Shown in pieces: positions 28,721 through 39,832 of a stretch of 64,000 nucleotides of DNA. Under the pieces are notes generated by a model. The model did no database searches. It had not been told where the DNA came from and saw nothing but the letters and a program-made list of their open reading frames with translations. A program made the position numbers and the translations under genes. Each line of letters opens with the position of its first letter. Position 1 is the first letter of the stretch. Source of the stretch: Bufo bufo (Eukaryota > Chordata > Amphibia > Anura > Bufonidae); the NCBI RefSeq assembly GCF_905171765.1, contig NC_053390.1:508885444-508949443 (forward strand), in the 5' to 3' direction.

Positions 28721-28795
28721 GTCAGTTCCAATATAGCCACTGAGGAAGGAGGATAACCTTCGAAACGCGTCTGGCGTGGAGGAATTGGAGCTGAC
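28721..28795 (+). ncRNA. Hammerhead-ribozyme-like motif, foldback 2 right arm
   Basis: Type I layout: outer stem I GTCAGTTCCAAT (28721-28732) pairs with ATTGGAGCTGAC (28784-28795) with G:U allowed. Inner stem I ACC-type bases pair with TGG across an internal loop. Core CTGAGGA is at 28740-28746, a GAAGG/CCTTC hairpin with loop AGGATAA follows, then GAAA at 28762-28765. The self-complementary ACGCGT is followed by C, giving a GTC site. The core register is not canonical at stem II, which is the main doubt. A palindromic short stem III, as in Penelope-like elements, would favour action as a dimer. Confidence 0.55.
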
Positions 28796-29544
28796 TAAAA
28801 ACGGACAACTTTAAACTACATCAACCTGCTATTTTTGTCTGGACCAAGTAAGCGCTTATAAGGAAAAGAAAAAGGAACCGCGGCCTTTGGATATTGTGCA
28901 GCTACCTACGGGTGTGACTGAATCACAGGTGGAACACCCACTCTAATCAAGGTAACTCAGAGTGCATTCATAGCGCAACAGATTCAGCGCTTGGATCCAT
29001 AGCTGAAGGCTTAAAGATTATAGATTGGATCATACAGTCTTTCCATTTGGCAGTAAGGCTGACTTACTCTAAAACTTGCACCACGGTGGATAGCAGGACT
29101 GAATGTAAGTAAGAATCTACAACTAATACTGCTATATTTGTACTGAATGCCGCAAAATCACCTTATTGCATTGACACTGCACAGTCTCCGTTGAAATTTG
29201 CTGGACTATAACCCTGTGATATTTCAAGCACTTCTAGGAACCGTGTGGACCTAATACTAAAATTCTTGAGCTTTAGAGATATTACTAATCAGGGAGACGG
29301 ACTGCCTACTGTTATTATCGAGTCTCCAGAGACATTTTTGATTTTACACAGGTGCCTGAATATTTGAATGCCGTTAGTCTTCAATATTCCTTATTTTTAT
29401 ATTTTCAGCTATTTTGCACACATTTGCACTGGATTTCTATATTGGGATTATTATTGATTGTTATTCACCACAATTTCTTTACCAGCGCTTGGTATTTATA
29501 TTTTGAATGGTGCACTATTGTATATACTCTTTGGAGTGTATATT

Positions 29545-31638
29545 TTAACCACTTCCCATCTGGGCCCTTTGCCCCCTTCCTGACCAGGCCAAATTTTGCA
29601 AAACTGACATATCTCACTTTATGTGGTAATAACTTTGGAACGCCTTTATTTATCCAAGTCATTCAGAGATTGTTTTCTCGTGACACATTGTACTTCATGA
29701 TAGTCATAAATTTGAGTCAAAATATTTCACCTTTATTTATGAAAAAATCCCAAATTTACCCAAAAATTTGAAAAATTCGCAATTTTCTAAATTTCAATTT
29801 CTCTGCTTTTAAAACAGAAAGTGATACCTCATAAAATATTTATTATTTAACGTTCCCCATATGTCTACTTTATGTTGGCATCATTTTGGAAATGTCATTT
29901 TATTTTTTTAGGACGTTAGAAGGCTTAGAAGTTTAGAAGGAATTCTTCAAATTTTTAAGAAAATTGCCAAAATCCACTTTATAAGGACCAGTTCAGGTCT
30001 GAAGTCACTTTGTGGGGCCTACATAGTGGATACCCCCATAAATGACCCCATTGTAGAAACTACACCCCTCAAGGTATTCAAAACCGATTTTACAAACTTT
30101 ATTAACCCTTTAGGCGTTCCACAAGAATTAAAGGAAAATGGAGATCAAATTTTAAAATTTCACTTTTTTGGCAGATTTTCCATTTTAATAAATTTTTTTC
30201 TTTAACACATCGATGGTTAACAGCCAAACAAAACTCAATATTTATTACCCAGATTCTGCGGTTTACAGAAACACCCCACATGTGGTCATAAACTGCTGTA
30301 TGGGCACACGGCAGGGCGCAGAAGAAAAGGAAAGGTTTTTAGATGCCATGTCCCATTTGAAGCCCCCTGATGCACCCTTACAGTAGAAACTCCCAAGAAG
30401 TGACCCCATTTTGGAAACTAGGGGATAAGGTGCCAGTTTTATTAGTACTATTTTTGGGTACATATGATTTTTTGATCATTCATTATAACACTTTATGGGG
30501 CAAGGTGACCAAAAAATTGGTTGTTTTAGCACAGTTTCTATTTATTTATTTTTACAGCGTTCACCTGAGGGGTTCAGTCAAGTGACATTTTTATAGAGCA
30601 GATTGTTACGGACGTGGCGATACCTAATATGTATACTTTTTCTCATTTATTAAAGTTTTACACAATAATAGCATTTTTGAAACAAAAAAATTATGTTTTA
30701 ATGTGTCCATGTTCTGAGAGCTATAGTTTTTTTATTTTTTGAGAGATTTTCTTATGTAGGGGCTAATTTTTTGCGGGATGAGGTGACTGTTTTATTGGTA
30801 CTATTTTGTGGGACATACGCATTTTTGATCACTTGGTGTTGCACCTTTTGTGATGCAAGGTGACAAAAATTGCTTGTTTTGACAGTTTTTTTTTTTTTTT
30901 TTTTACGGTGTTCACCCGAGGGGTTAGATCATGTGATACTTTTATAGAGCTGGTTTTTACGGACGCGGCGATACCTAATATGTCTATTTTATTTTATTTT
31001 TTCTATTTTTAATTTTTTTTTTTTTATTCCTTACTTGGGAACTTTTTTTTTTTACATGTGAAACTTTATTTTTATTTTATTTTTTCAACCCTTTATTTTT
31101 TTTATTTTTTTTTTTTACACTTTTCGTCCCCCATAAGGTCATACAAGACCTCTGGGGGACATTTGCTTCACTTTTTCTTTTTTTTTTCACAGTTGATTTC
31201 TCCTGTAACTGGGGCTGACATAGTAGCCCCAGTTACAGAAGAAATGCACCCCTATAGAGGCTGTACAGCAGCAATCCTGCGCTGTACAGCCTCAGAGCAG
31301 GGCTGATCGAGGTCTCCGAGAGACCTCACACAGCTCCTGCACACTCCGGTCACATGACCGCCGGGCCGGAACAGGAAGCGCACAGCGCTTCCTTCTCTGC
31401 AGACACAGCGCTCGGTGAGCACTGTGTCTGCAGCGATCGTGAAGGCAGGGACACCTGGGCACTGTCCCTGCCTCCTCTCTGGGTTGCCCTGCTGTCACTG
31501 ACAGCGGGCAACCCGATCAGCAGCTGCACGATTAGCGTGCAGCTGCTATTTCTGACAGGACGTTTTAAAACGTGCTGTCAGAAATAGACGTCCACCCATA
31601 GGACGTTTATATCCTATGGGCGGACGTGAGGCGGTTAA
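29545..31638 (-). mobile_element. Family 2 TTAA element in the right arm of foldback 2
   Basis: TTAA at 29545-29548 and 31635-31638. It is the inverse orientation of the 16861-18318 copy (ends TTAACCACTTCCCATCTGGG and CCCATAG...GCGGTTAA on its two sides) but about 640 bp longer, with an extra family 3-like stretch at 30360-31060. The left arm of the foldback keeps the empty TTAA at 27050-27053, so the insertion postdates the foldback. Confidence 0.88.
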
Positions 31639-32035
31639 AATTTATTTTTATCACAGTTTATATATTTATTTATTGTCTCTTGGGGACTTATTCACTATCA
31701 ACCATTGTTGTAGCTGATTGAATATACATAGGCAGTTGGAACAGACCCAGGTTCCACACCTTTTTCTTTATTTTGGCCGGGATAATAGGCCTCCTGACCT
31801 TCTTATTTTATTAGCTACATCAGCGGATTGATTATATTGTACCATCAATTTTTATCAATTTTATTATTGTAGGAGTTAAATTTTAGATAGGGCATATAAT
31901 AATTTTTTGTATGGTGACCATTGTTTAATCATTGCTATGAACTTTTATGTAGGGTGACTATTGTTATCAATAAACTAGTGTCGCTTTACCAACTGTGTGG
32001 TCCAGGTATAAGAGTGCCCATTCTTTTTATATTAC

Positions 32036-32508
32036 TAAGGCTACTTTCACACTAGCGTTTTTTTGCGGATCAGTCATGGATCTGCAAAAACGCTTCCGTT
32101 ACAATAATACAACCGCATGCATCCGTCATGAACGGATCCGGTTGTATTATGTCTTCTATAGCCATGACGGATCCGTCTTGAACACCATTGAAAGTCAATG
32201 GGGGACGGATCCGTTTTCTATTGTGTCAGAGCAAACTGATCCGTCCCCATAGACTTACATTGTGTGCCAGGATGGATCCGTTTGGCTCAGTTTCATCAGA
32301 CGGACACCAAAACGTTGCAAGCAGCGTTTTGGTGTCCGCCTCCAGAGCGGAATGGAGACTGAACGGAGGCAAACTGATGCATTCTGAGCAGATCCTTTTC
32401 CATTCAGAATGCATTAGGGCAAAACTGATCCGTTTTGGACTGCTTGTGAGAGCCCTGAACGGATCTCACAAACAGAAAGCTAAAACGCCAGTGTGAAAGA
32501 AGTTTTAA
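32036..32508. mobile_element. MITE C-type copy, target of foldback 2
   Basis: Begins TAAGGCTACTTTCACACTAG and ends near CCAGTGTGAAAGAAG with several CGGATCCGT palindromes between. Its first 14 bases were duplicated by the foldback 2 insertion. Confidence 0.65.
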
Positions 32509-32916
32509 ACAAATATGCGGCTGCAAATAGTCATAATTAAGGGGGAATAAAGCATAGCACAGCAGCATTCTATTAATGTACAGTATATGATCTATGTATG
32601 AACTAATACCACATCTTATATAAAAATATGAGGTGCTTATATTTTGATAAAAAAAATATCTGGGCTCATCTACCACCAGCAAGATGAGCTTAAGGCCCCA
32701 TGCACACGACAGTTTTTTTTTTAAGGTCCGCAAAAACGGGGTCCGTAGGTCAGTGTCCGTTTTTTCTTCCGTGGGTCTTCCTTGATTTTTGGAGGATCCA
32801 CGGACATGAAAAAAAAAATCGTTTGTGTCCGCCTGGCCGTGCGGACCCAAACGGATCCGTCCTGACTTACAATGCAAGTCAATGGGGACGGATCCGTTTG
32901 ACGTTGACACAATATG

Positions 32917-34012
32917 GTAACATAGTAACATAGTACATAAGGCCGAAAAAAGACATTTGTCCATCCAGTTCGGCCTGTTATCCTGCAAGTTGATCCAGAG
33001 GAAGGCAAAAAAAACCCTGTGAGGTAGAAGCCAATTTTCCTCACTTTAGGGGAATAAAAAAATTCCTTCCCGACTCCAATCAGGCAATCAGAATAACTCC
33101 CTGGATCAACGACCCCTCTCTAGTAGCTATAGCCTGTAATATTATTAGACTCCAGAAATACATCCAGGCCCCTCTTGAATTCCTTTATTGTACTCACCAT
33201 CACCACCTCCTCAGGCAGGGATGGACTGGGACAATAAAGTGGCCCTGGACTTCAGCCAGACCGGCCCACTGACCGGCCCACCGGGGGCGGAGCAAATAAA
33301 GGGGCGGGGCTCACATACATCCATTCAGCAGAGCCGGGGGCGGAGCAAATAGAGGGGCGGGGAAACAAGAGAGGCGTGGCTCACATCCATCCATTCAGCA
33401 GAGTCGGGGGCGGAGCGGCAGGAGGGGTGGTGGCGGTGCTCACAGCCATCCATTCTGCTAAACGGGGGGCGGAGCAGCAGTAGGGGAGGGGCTCACATTC
33501 ATTCAGCTGCGCTGGAGGGCGAAGCAGGAGGCGGGGCTCACATCCATCTATTCAGCTGAGCCGGGGGCGGGGCTAACATCTCTCTTCAGTCTATCAGGGC
33601 CTCGCTGATAACCGCCCCGCCCCCGTCTGGTAGTGATGCCGCCGCTGAGTGTACTGTGCGTGCAGGGGGGTCGTGCGGCCAGGGCCCCCTGATGGCGGCC
33701 CTGGCCGGCCCATAATTCGATCGGCCCACCGGGATTCTCCCGGTACTCCCGATGGCCAGTCCATCGCTGTCCTCAGGCAGAGATTTCCATAGTCTCACTG
33801 CTCTTACCGTAAAGAATCCTTTTCTATGTTTGTGTACAAACCTTCTTTCCTCCAAACGCAGAGGATGTCCCCTCGTCACAGTCCTGGGGATAAATAGATG
33901 ATGGGATAGATCTCTGTACTGCCCCCTGATATATTTATACATAGTAATTAGATCTCCCCTCAGTCGTCTTTTTTCTAACGTGAATAACCCTAATTTTGAT
34001 AATCTTTCATGG
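32917..34012 (-). pseudogene. CR1-type LINE 3' end, minus strand
   Basis: Read on the minus strand, it encodes the CR1 C-terminal phrases MYKYIRGQYRDLSHHLFIP, LRLEERRFVHKHRKGFFTVR and AVRLWKSLPE, then a tail ending in tandem CTATGTTA-type repeats (TAACATAG on the + strand at about 32918-32934). It splits a MITE C-type word (GACACCATATGGTGCAATT in the copy near 3838). It is interrupted by a hAT MITE. The copy is 5'-truncated. Confidence 0.8.
33216..33769. mobile_element. hAT-type MITE with internal minisatellite, 8-bp TSD TCCTCAGG
   Basis: Ends CAGGGATGGACTGG and CCAGTCCATCGCTG are flanked by TCCTCAGG (33208-33215, 33770-33777). It cleanly interrupts the CR1 frame. Inside, about six imperfect tandem units of roughly 50-65 bp (GGGGGCGGAGCA ... 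CTCACATCCATCCATTCAGC) run from 33280 to 33585. Confidence 0.88.
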
Positions 34013-34225
34013 TGCAATTGCAAACAGATCCGTCCCCCATTGACTTTCAATGTAAAGTCAGGAGTCCCTATTATACCATCGGATCGGAGTTTTCTCCAAT
34101 CCGATGGTATATTTTAACTTGAAGCGTCCCCATCACCATGGGAACGCCTCTGTTAGAATATACTGTCGGATATGAGTTAGATCGTGAAACTCAGATCCGA
34201 CAGTATATTCTAACACAGAGGCGTT

Positions 34226-35520
34226 CCCATGGTGATTGGGACGCTTCAAGTTAGAATATACTAAGAACTGTGTATATGACTGCCCCCTGCTGCCTGGCAG
34301 CACCCGATCTCTTACAGGGGGCTGTGATCCGCATAATTGACCCCTGCACCTGAGGGGGGTTAATTGCCGCACCTGAGGGGGGTTAATTGTGCGTATCATA
34401 GTCCCCTGTAAGAGATCAGGGGCTGCCAGGCAGCAGGGGGCAGACCCGCCCCCCCCCGCCCTTTATTGTATTAATTTCATTGGTGGCCAGTGTGCGGCCC
34501 CCCCCCCCTGCCCCCCCTCTATTGTATTATTTTCATTGGTGGCCAGTGTGCGCCCCCCCCGCCCCCCCTCTATTGTATTATTTTCATTGGTGGGCAGTGT
34601 GCGCCCGGACCCCCCCTCCCTCCCTCTCTCTATTGTATTAATTTCATTGATGGCACAGTGTGCGACCCCCCCCGACCCCCCTCCCTCTATTGTATTAATT
34701 TCATTGGTAGCCAGTGTGCGGCCCCCCCGGCCCCCCCTCCCTCTATTGTATTATTTTCATTGGTGGCACAGTGTGCGGCCTCTCTCCCCCCCCCCCCCCG
34801 ATCATTGGTGGCAGCGGAGAGTTCCGATCGGAGTCCCAGTTTAATCGCTGGGGCTCCGATCGGTAACCATGTCAACCAGGACGCTACTGCAGTCCTGGTT
34901 GCCATGGTTACTTAGCAATATTAGAAGCATCACACTTACCTGCTGCGCTGTCTGTGACCGGCCGGGAGCTCCTCCTACTGGTAAGTGACAGGTCTGTGCG
35001 GCGCATTGCTTAATGATCTGCCACTTACCAGTAGGAGGAGCTCCCGGCCGGTCACAGACAGCGCAGCAGGTAAGTATGATGCTTCTAATATTGCTAAGTA
35101 ACCATGGCAACCAGGACTGCAGTAGCGTCCTGGTTGCCATGGTTACCGATCGGAGCCCCAGCGATTTAACTGGGACTCCGATCAGAACTCTCCGCTGCCA
35201 CCAATGATCGGGGGGGAGAGGGGAGACCGCACACTGTGCCACCAATGAAAATAATACAATAGATGGAGGGAGGGGGGGGCCCGCACTGGCCACCAATGAA
35301 ATTAAAACTGGGGAGGGAGGGGGGTCTGCCCCCTGCTGCCTGGCAGCCCCTGATCTCTTATAGGGGGCTATGATATGCACAATTAACCCCTCAGGTGCAG
35401 CACCTGAGGGGTTAATTGTGCGGATCACAGCCCCCTGTAAGAGATCGGGTGCTGCCAGGCAGCAGGGGGCAGTCATGTACACAGTTCGTAGTATATTCTA
35501 ACTAGAAGCGTCCCCATCAC
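34226..35520. repeat. GC-rich long palindrome with unequal arms
   Basis: The left arm (34226 to about 34975) and right arm (about 35025 to 35520) are inverse copies: AGTTAGAATATAC and GTATATTCTAACT outside, GCTGCCTGGCAGC-type words, and GAGCTCCTCCTACTGGTAAG with its inverse around the centre near 35000. The left arm is longer because it carries a minisatellite that is reduced to one or two units on the right. No target duplication could be fixed. Confidence 0.7.
34440..34800 (+). repeat. Minisatellite, about six 60-65 bp units
   Basis: Units contain TCTATTGTATTATTTTCATT then GGTGGCCAGTGTGCG and a C-rich run. C-rich runs vary in length between units. The long open frames at 34389-34915 are translations of this repeat (recurrent YCI-F-GGQCA phrases), not a gene. 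Inverted single units are at 35225-35310. Confidence 0.85.
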
Positions 35521-36522
35521 TATGGGAACGCCTCTGTGTTAGAATATACTGTCGTATATGAGTTTTCACGAAGTGAAAACTCAGCTCTGAAAAAGCTTTT
35601 ATGCAGACGGATCTTCGGATCCGTCTGTATGAAAGTAACCTACGGACGCGGATGCCAATCTTGTGTGCATCCGTGTTCTTTCACGACTTGAATGGGTCCG
35701 TGACAGGTCATATTTTTTTGACGGACAGGAAACACGGATCACGGATGCGGCTGCAAAATGGTGCATTTTCCAATTTTTCCACGGACCAATTGAACGTCAA
35801 TGGGTCCGCGAAAAAAAAAAGAAAACGGCACAACGGCCACAGATGCACACAGCAACGGTCGTGTGCATGAGGCCTAACTTGGATACAAAACTAGCTCTAA
35901 ATCTGCCTCTACGCCGGTCACAGACATCTAAAATTCAAGGAGAACGGAACCAGTAGTAGCACTGTAACTGCTACCTCCCTGGATGGGCAGACCATGACCT
36001 GCTGTGTCACTCTGTCAGCACCTTTCTGTGAGCAGGACAGAGCAGACTCAGCTATACACATCACACTAAGGGCCCATTTAGACGGCCGTAGTGCTTTGCG
36101 GATCCGCAAAACACGGATACCGGCCATGTGCGTTCCACAATTTGCAGACCGCACATGGCCGCAACCATAATAGAAAATGCCTATTCTTGTCCGCGATTGC
36201 AGACAAGAATAGGACATGTTCTATCTTTTCTGTGGAGCCGTGGTACAGAATAACGGATGCACAGATAGGTTAAAATTGTACCAGTCAGTGTTTTTATGGA
36301 TTCTGCTCTCCTTGAATTTTAGATGCCTATGAACGGCATAGAGACAGATTTAGAGCTAGGTCACCATCAGAGTTGAGCTCATCTTGCTGTAGGTAGATAT
36401 GCCCAAAATTTTTTTGATCAAAACTAGGGATGAGCGAATTTCATATTTTGAAATTCGTTTTTGCTTCGTGTTGTTGTATTTACTGAATTGTGTTATGAGT
36501 TCCGTTACCCCGGACCATAACT

Positions 36523-36682
36523 CATTCCGTTATTCATTCCGTCATAATAGAAGTCTATAGGCTGCAGAACGGATCCGTCCCGTTTCCGTTATGCAGGGGA
36601 GTTCTCTCCTGCATAACTGAAACGGGACGGATCCGTTCTGCAGCCTATAGACTTCTATTATGATGGAATGAATAACGGAATG
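36523..36682. repeat. Palindrome with 70-bp arms
   Basis: Left arm CATTCCGTTATTCATTCCGT ... GAACGGATCCGTCCCGTTT; the right arm is its inverse, ending GAATAACGGAATG at 36682. The centre is GCAGGGGAGTTCTCTCCTGC. It is probably the core of a MITE whose ends are decayed. Confidence 0.7.
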
Positions 36683-36898
36683 CCCATGACGAAATTGTGG
36701 CAGACGTTTTGGGATGCTATGGAAACCAGGAGCCTTTAGAGGCCTCCCATAGTTGCGTTCCTATCAATAGGAACATTGAAATGTTACCATAGACTGCAGT
36801 GGTAAACTATTGTAGTATATGGTAGACAAACATAGTCTAATGAATGCATGTTTAGGTCCCCTGGGAAGGAGCAGTGGGTGCTAAACAAAAGAAAAGCT

Positions 36899-36925
36899 AA
36901 AAAAAAAAAAAAAAAAAAAAAAAAA
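36899..36925. repeat. Poly(A) tract
   Basis: An uninterrupted A tract of about 26 bases followed by GGGGG. Confidence 0.8.
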
Positions 36926-37112
36926 GGGGGTTTTCAAAAATACATAAAGAAATTTTTTTTAAAAACTCTCAAATCATCCCTCTTTTACAAATAAAAATAA
37001 AAAGTTAAGAAAACATAATAGGTATTGACAACTCTGAAAATGCCCAACTATTCAAATATGAAAGTATTTATCCTGCACAAAAATGAAAATGGGCAAATCA
37101 CAATTTTTAGTT

Positions 37113-37814
37113 GTATCCAATATGTAAGAGAGAATCTAAATCGCACATCCTCATTACTATGCTTTTGATATAACAACTGTTTTAAATTTCAGCATGATAA
37201 AACATGGCTATACAGCACTATTATCAATCTATTGCTGTGCACTATTAGGAGGCATTAGTATACAGTTTGATCAAAGAGCATAGGCCCACTTACCACGACA
37301 AGGTTGCCTTTATAAAGTGGGGACCTACTCTAACTTTGGCGCAGCGCTGTGCGCGACTATCGCGCCCCCACACCGCTCCAGTGGGCAATGGGATCCAGCA
37401 GCCACACAGCGGCCTCACTGTGCGGCAAAGCCACCTAGGCCCCGGGTCCCATCACTCCACCAGCACGGTACAAAAGCAGCGACAGCCACCGCCCAGCTTT
37501 GCATGTGAACTGGTGCAAAGAGCTCACCTGTTCACTGCCTCTCAGGAACTCCAACTGAGAGGTGGTAGGAATTTTAAACCCTTTGCAGACTTCTGCTAGT
37601 TAAAAGCACCTGAGCCGAATGGGGAGGAGTGCTGATCCAGAGGGGGGGAAGAGAAGTCTATACAATGTATTCAATATGTGAGAGAGAATCTAAATCGCAC
37701 ATCCTCATTACTATGCTTTTGATATAACAACTGTTTAAAATTTCAGCATGATAAAACATGGCTATACAGCACTATTATCAATCTATTGCTGTGCACTATA
37801 AGGAGGCATTAGTA
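37113..37814. repeat. Pair of 148-bp direct repeats flanking about 406 bp
   Basis: 37113-37260 and 37667-37814 are nearly identical direct repeats (GTATCCAATATG / GTATTCAATATG ... GGAGGCATTAGTA). The 406 bp between are GC-richer than the surroundings and contain a frame at 37267-37599 without a recognisable motif. The layout resembles a very small LTR element (TRIM-like), but the repeats lack TG...CA ends and no primer site was recognised, so a simple local duplication is equally possible. Confidence 0.6.
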
Positions 37815-39200
37815 GTTGCTTTGCTTACCAAAAAATGTTTTTATAAAAAGTGAACAAAAAGTCATGCATACCCTTAAATGATATTAATAAATCCAAGAAA
37901 ATGTAGCTGTAGTGGATTAGATGGTCCGTATAGGATCATGCTCACAGCCGTGTTCACCTCAACCCAAAGATGCTCAATAGAACTGTGCTCCTGGAACCAA
38001 GACGTTGTTATCCTTGTGAAAGGATGTGTTATCTGACAGGACTAATTTGCTAGTATGACAGATATGTGGTGCCATTTGATGGTTCTTGACCCTTTAATTC
38101 ACCTTCTTTCCCAGCCCTGAGTAGTGCACCAGTGGCGCACAATATCATGGTGCTTTGCTTAACATTGACATGAAGACTGGTACAGACACTTGTGACAGTA
38201 ACACATCAAGCATGCCCAGATAACATTTGGCCTGTGTACGCTTATTACATAGTATCATGTTTGCTGGAGTTTCACACATTTATTCATTTCTCACAGCTCT
38301 CTAGAAATAGGTCAAGCGGAGTGTGGAAATACAACAGCTGTGCCTGTTATAAAGCACTAAGTGCACCTCTAGATGGCACCAGTGGGTTGTCATACTGCAT
38401 TAGCAGACATACGTCTGACCCAGCATGCCTATGGAAAAGTGGATCGAATTTTTTCAATCTGCAACTGATTACATAATGAATGACATAACTTTGCATCAGT
38501 TTTTCCTTACTTCAGGGTGTCAGAAAAACAGACTTATCATATCTATCTATCTATAAGGCCTCATGCACACGACCGTTCAGTTTTTTGCAGTTCGCAAATT
38601 GCGGATTCGAAAAACACGGAAGCCGCCCGTGTGCTTCTGCAATTTTCGGCCCATTGTAGAAATGCTTATTCTTGTCCGCAAAACGGACAAGAATAAAACA
38701 TGAAATAAAGATATATATTGGGCGAGCACTCTAACATAAAGCACACATTTAATCAAGGTAAAATGTCAATCAAGATAAAAACAGATACATAAAATGAATA
38801 AAAATGCGTCAATAAATAACCACAATAAAGGGATTGATGAATATTGGAGTGAATATTAGCAGTGCCCATAAGGGCTATTCTACCATGTGGCACTTGAGAT
38901 TCCTTGTAAGGCCTTATATTGTGTCCTTAGCTTTTTCAGCAGAGATTCACTAGAAACCACAATTGTAGTTGTTGTTTAATTTCTTTGCTTTTATAGGTGC
39001 CTTTATGACGCTAGAAAGGTTAGTCTATAGTCCACAAATGGCACTCACAATCGGCTTGTAAGGTGGTGTTATTTATATAAAACAGTCAAGTCCTGATAAT
39101 GTTCCTTATAGATATAGTCGATACTATTCAAATTCAGTCCGGAGGTTTTTTGTCAGGATGAGGATAATGTTCAATAAAAAAAATGAATAACGGTATTCTC
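37815..39200. other. Intergenic sequence, unassigned repeats
   Basis: No gene seen. A (TATC)n tract is at about 38540, followed by a GGCCTCATGCACACGACCG MITE end at 38568 whose partner was not found. Confidence 0.4.
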
Positions 39201-39832
39201 GGCTATTCAGCCGCTTACCTCCTCCTTCCAGGGATAGTCCACGTGTGTCCGCGGTGTTTGTCGGGGGGCGAGTGATGCGGGAGACTCTGGCGTCTCACGT
39301 CGCACTCCTCGATAAGCGCACTTGCCATCTGGATCCGCACTTCCGTTCTGCAAAAAAATAGAACATGTCCTATTCTTGTCCGCAATTGCGGACAAGAAAA
39401 GGCATTTTCTATGAGAGTGCCGGCGATGTGTGGTCCGCAAAATGCGGATCCGCAAAACACATACAGACGTGTGAATGGACCCTTACAGTGATTTTCATGC
39501 TGGATCTTATGTTTGCATGGTCTTGAAAGGAGGGTGAGCGCTATAATCTCCAGTTTGCAGCACATAAACTGCAGTATCTTACACTGTTGGCAGCCTGTTT
39601 TTTTCAAAGGGGTTATCCCGCAAATATAATTTATTACCTATCCACAAGTGTTAAATAACAGATTGCGGGATGACTGATCAGTGGGACTCTCAGCAACCAA
39701 GAGAACAAGGTCCCTGAGGTCCCTCTCTGAATGTACGAGAGTGTTGTGCATATGGTACTCTACCTCTCCATTCACTTCTATGGGGCTGACATAAACAGTG
39801 ATCCATCACAGTCTTCTTAGCTGTCAGGTATA

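Larger units (their letters stand above)
26569..32035. mobile_element. Foldback retroelement 2, 14-bp TSD, hammerhead-like motifs near inner arm ends
   Basis: The 14-bp repeat TAAGGCTACTTTCA flanks the unit (26555-26568, 32036-32049); the target was a MITE of the GGCTACTTTCACAC family. The arms run 26650-27947 and 28656-32035, the right arm enlarged by a family 2 insertion (29545-31638). About 80 bp on the left (26569-26649) are unpaired, as in foldback 1. The spacer of about 700 bp (27948-28655) is AT-rich. Each arm has a hammerhead-like motif about 80 bp from its inner end. No protein is encoded. The arms are so similar by eye that duplication was probably simultaneous with insertion. Confidence 0.78.
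32692..35877. repeat. Nested cluster of MITEs, CR1, hAT and GC-rich foldback
   Basis: A GGCCCCATGCACACGAC end near 32695 and a GTCGTGTGCATGAGGCC end at 35859-35875 may be the two termini of one MITE that has been filled by later insertions: MITE C-type sequence, the CR1 at 32917-34012 with a hAT element, and the foldback at 34226-35520. The nesting order of the outer parts is inferred. Confidence 0.45.

Noticed and set aside
32404..32988. 194-codon minus-strand frame
   Set aside because: It spans MITE ends and the tail of a CR1 copy, with no recognisable domain; overlapping frames of similar length exist on both strands, as expected for low-stop repeat DNA.
33290..33580. Tandem units considered as a CRISPR-like array
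   Set aside because: Units are imperfect throughout with no distinct repeat/spacer division, and the genome is eukaryotic; it is a minisatellite inside a hAT MITE.
34389..34915. Open frames of 141-151 codons with repeated Pro-rich phrases
   Set aside because: They are translations of the C-rich minisatellite in two frames; the repeated phrases follow the DNA unit length, and no start context or homologous protein is apparent.
34841..35482. 213-codon minus-strand frame
   Set aside because: It translates the right arm and centre of the GC-rich palindrome; the same phrases occur on the + strand in the left arm, so it is a by-product of the inverted repeat.
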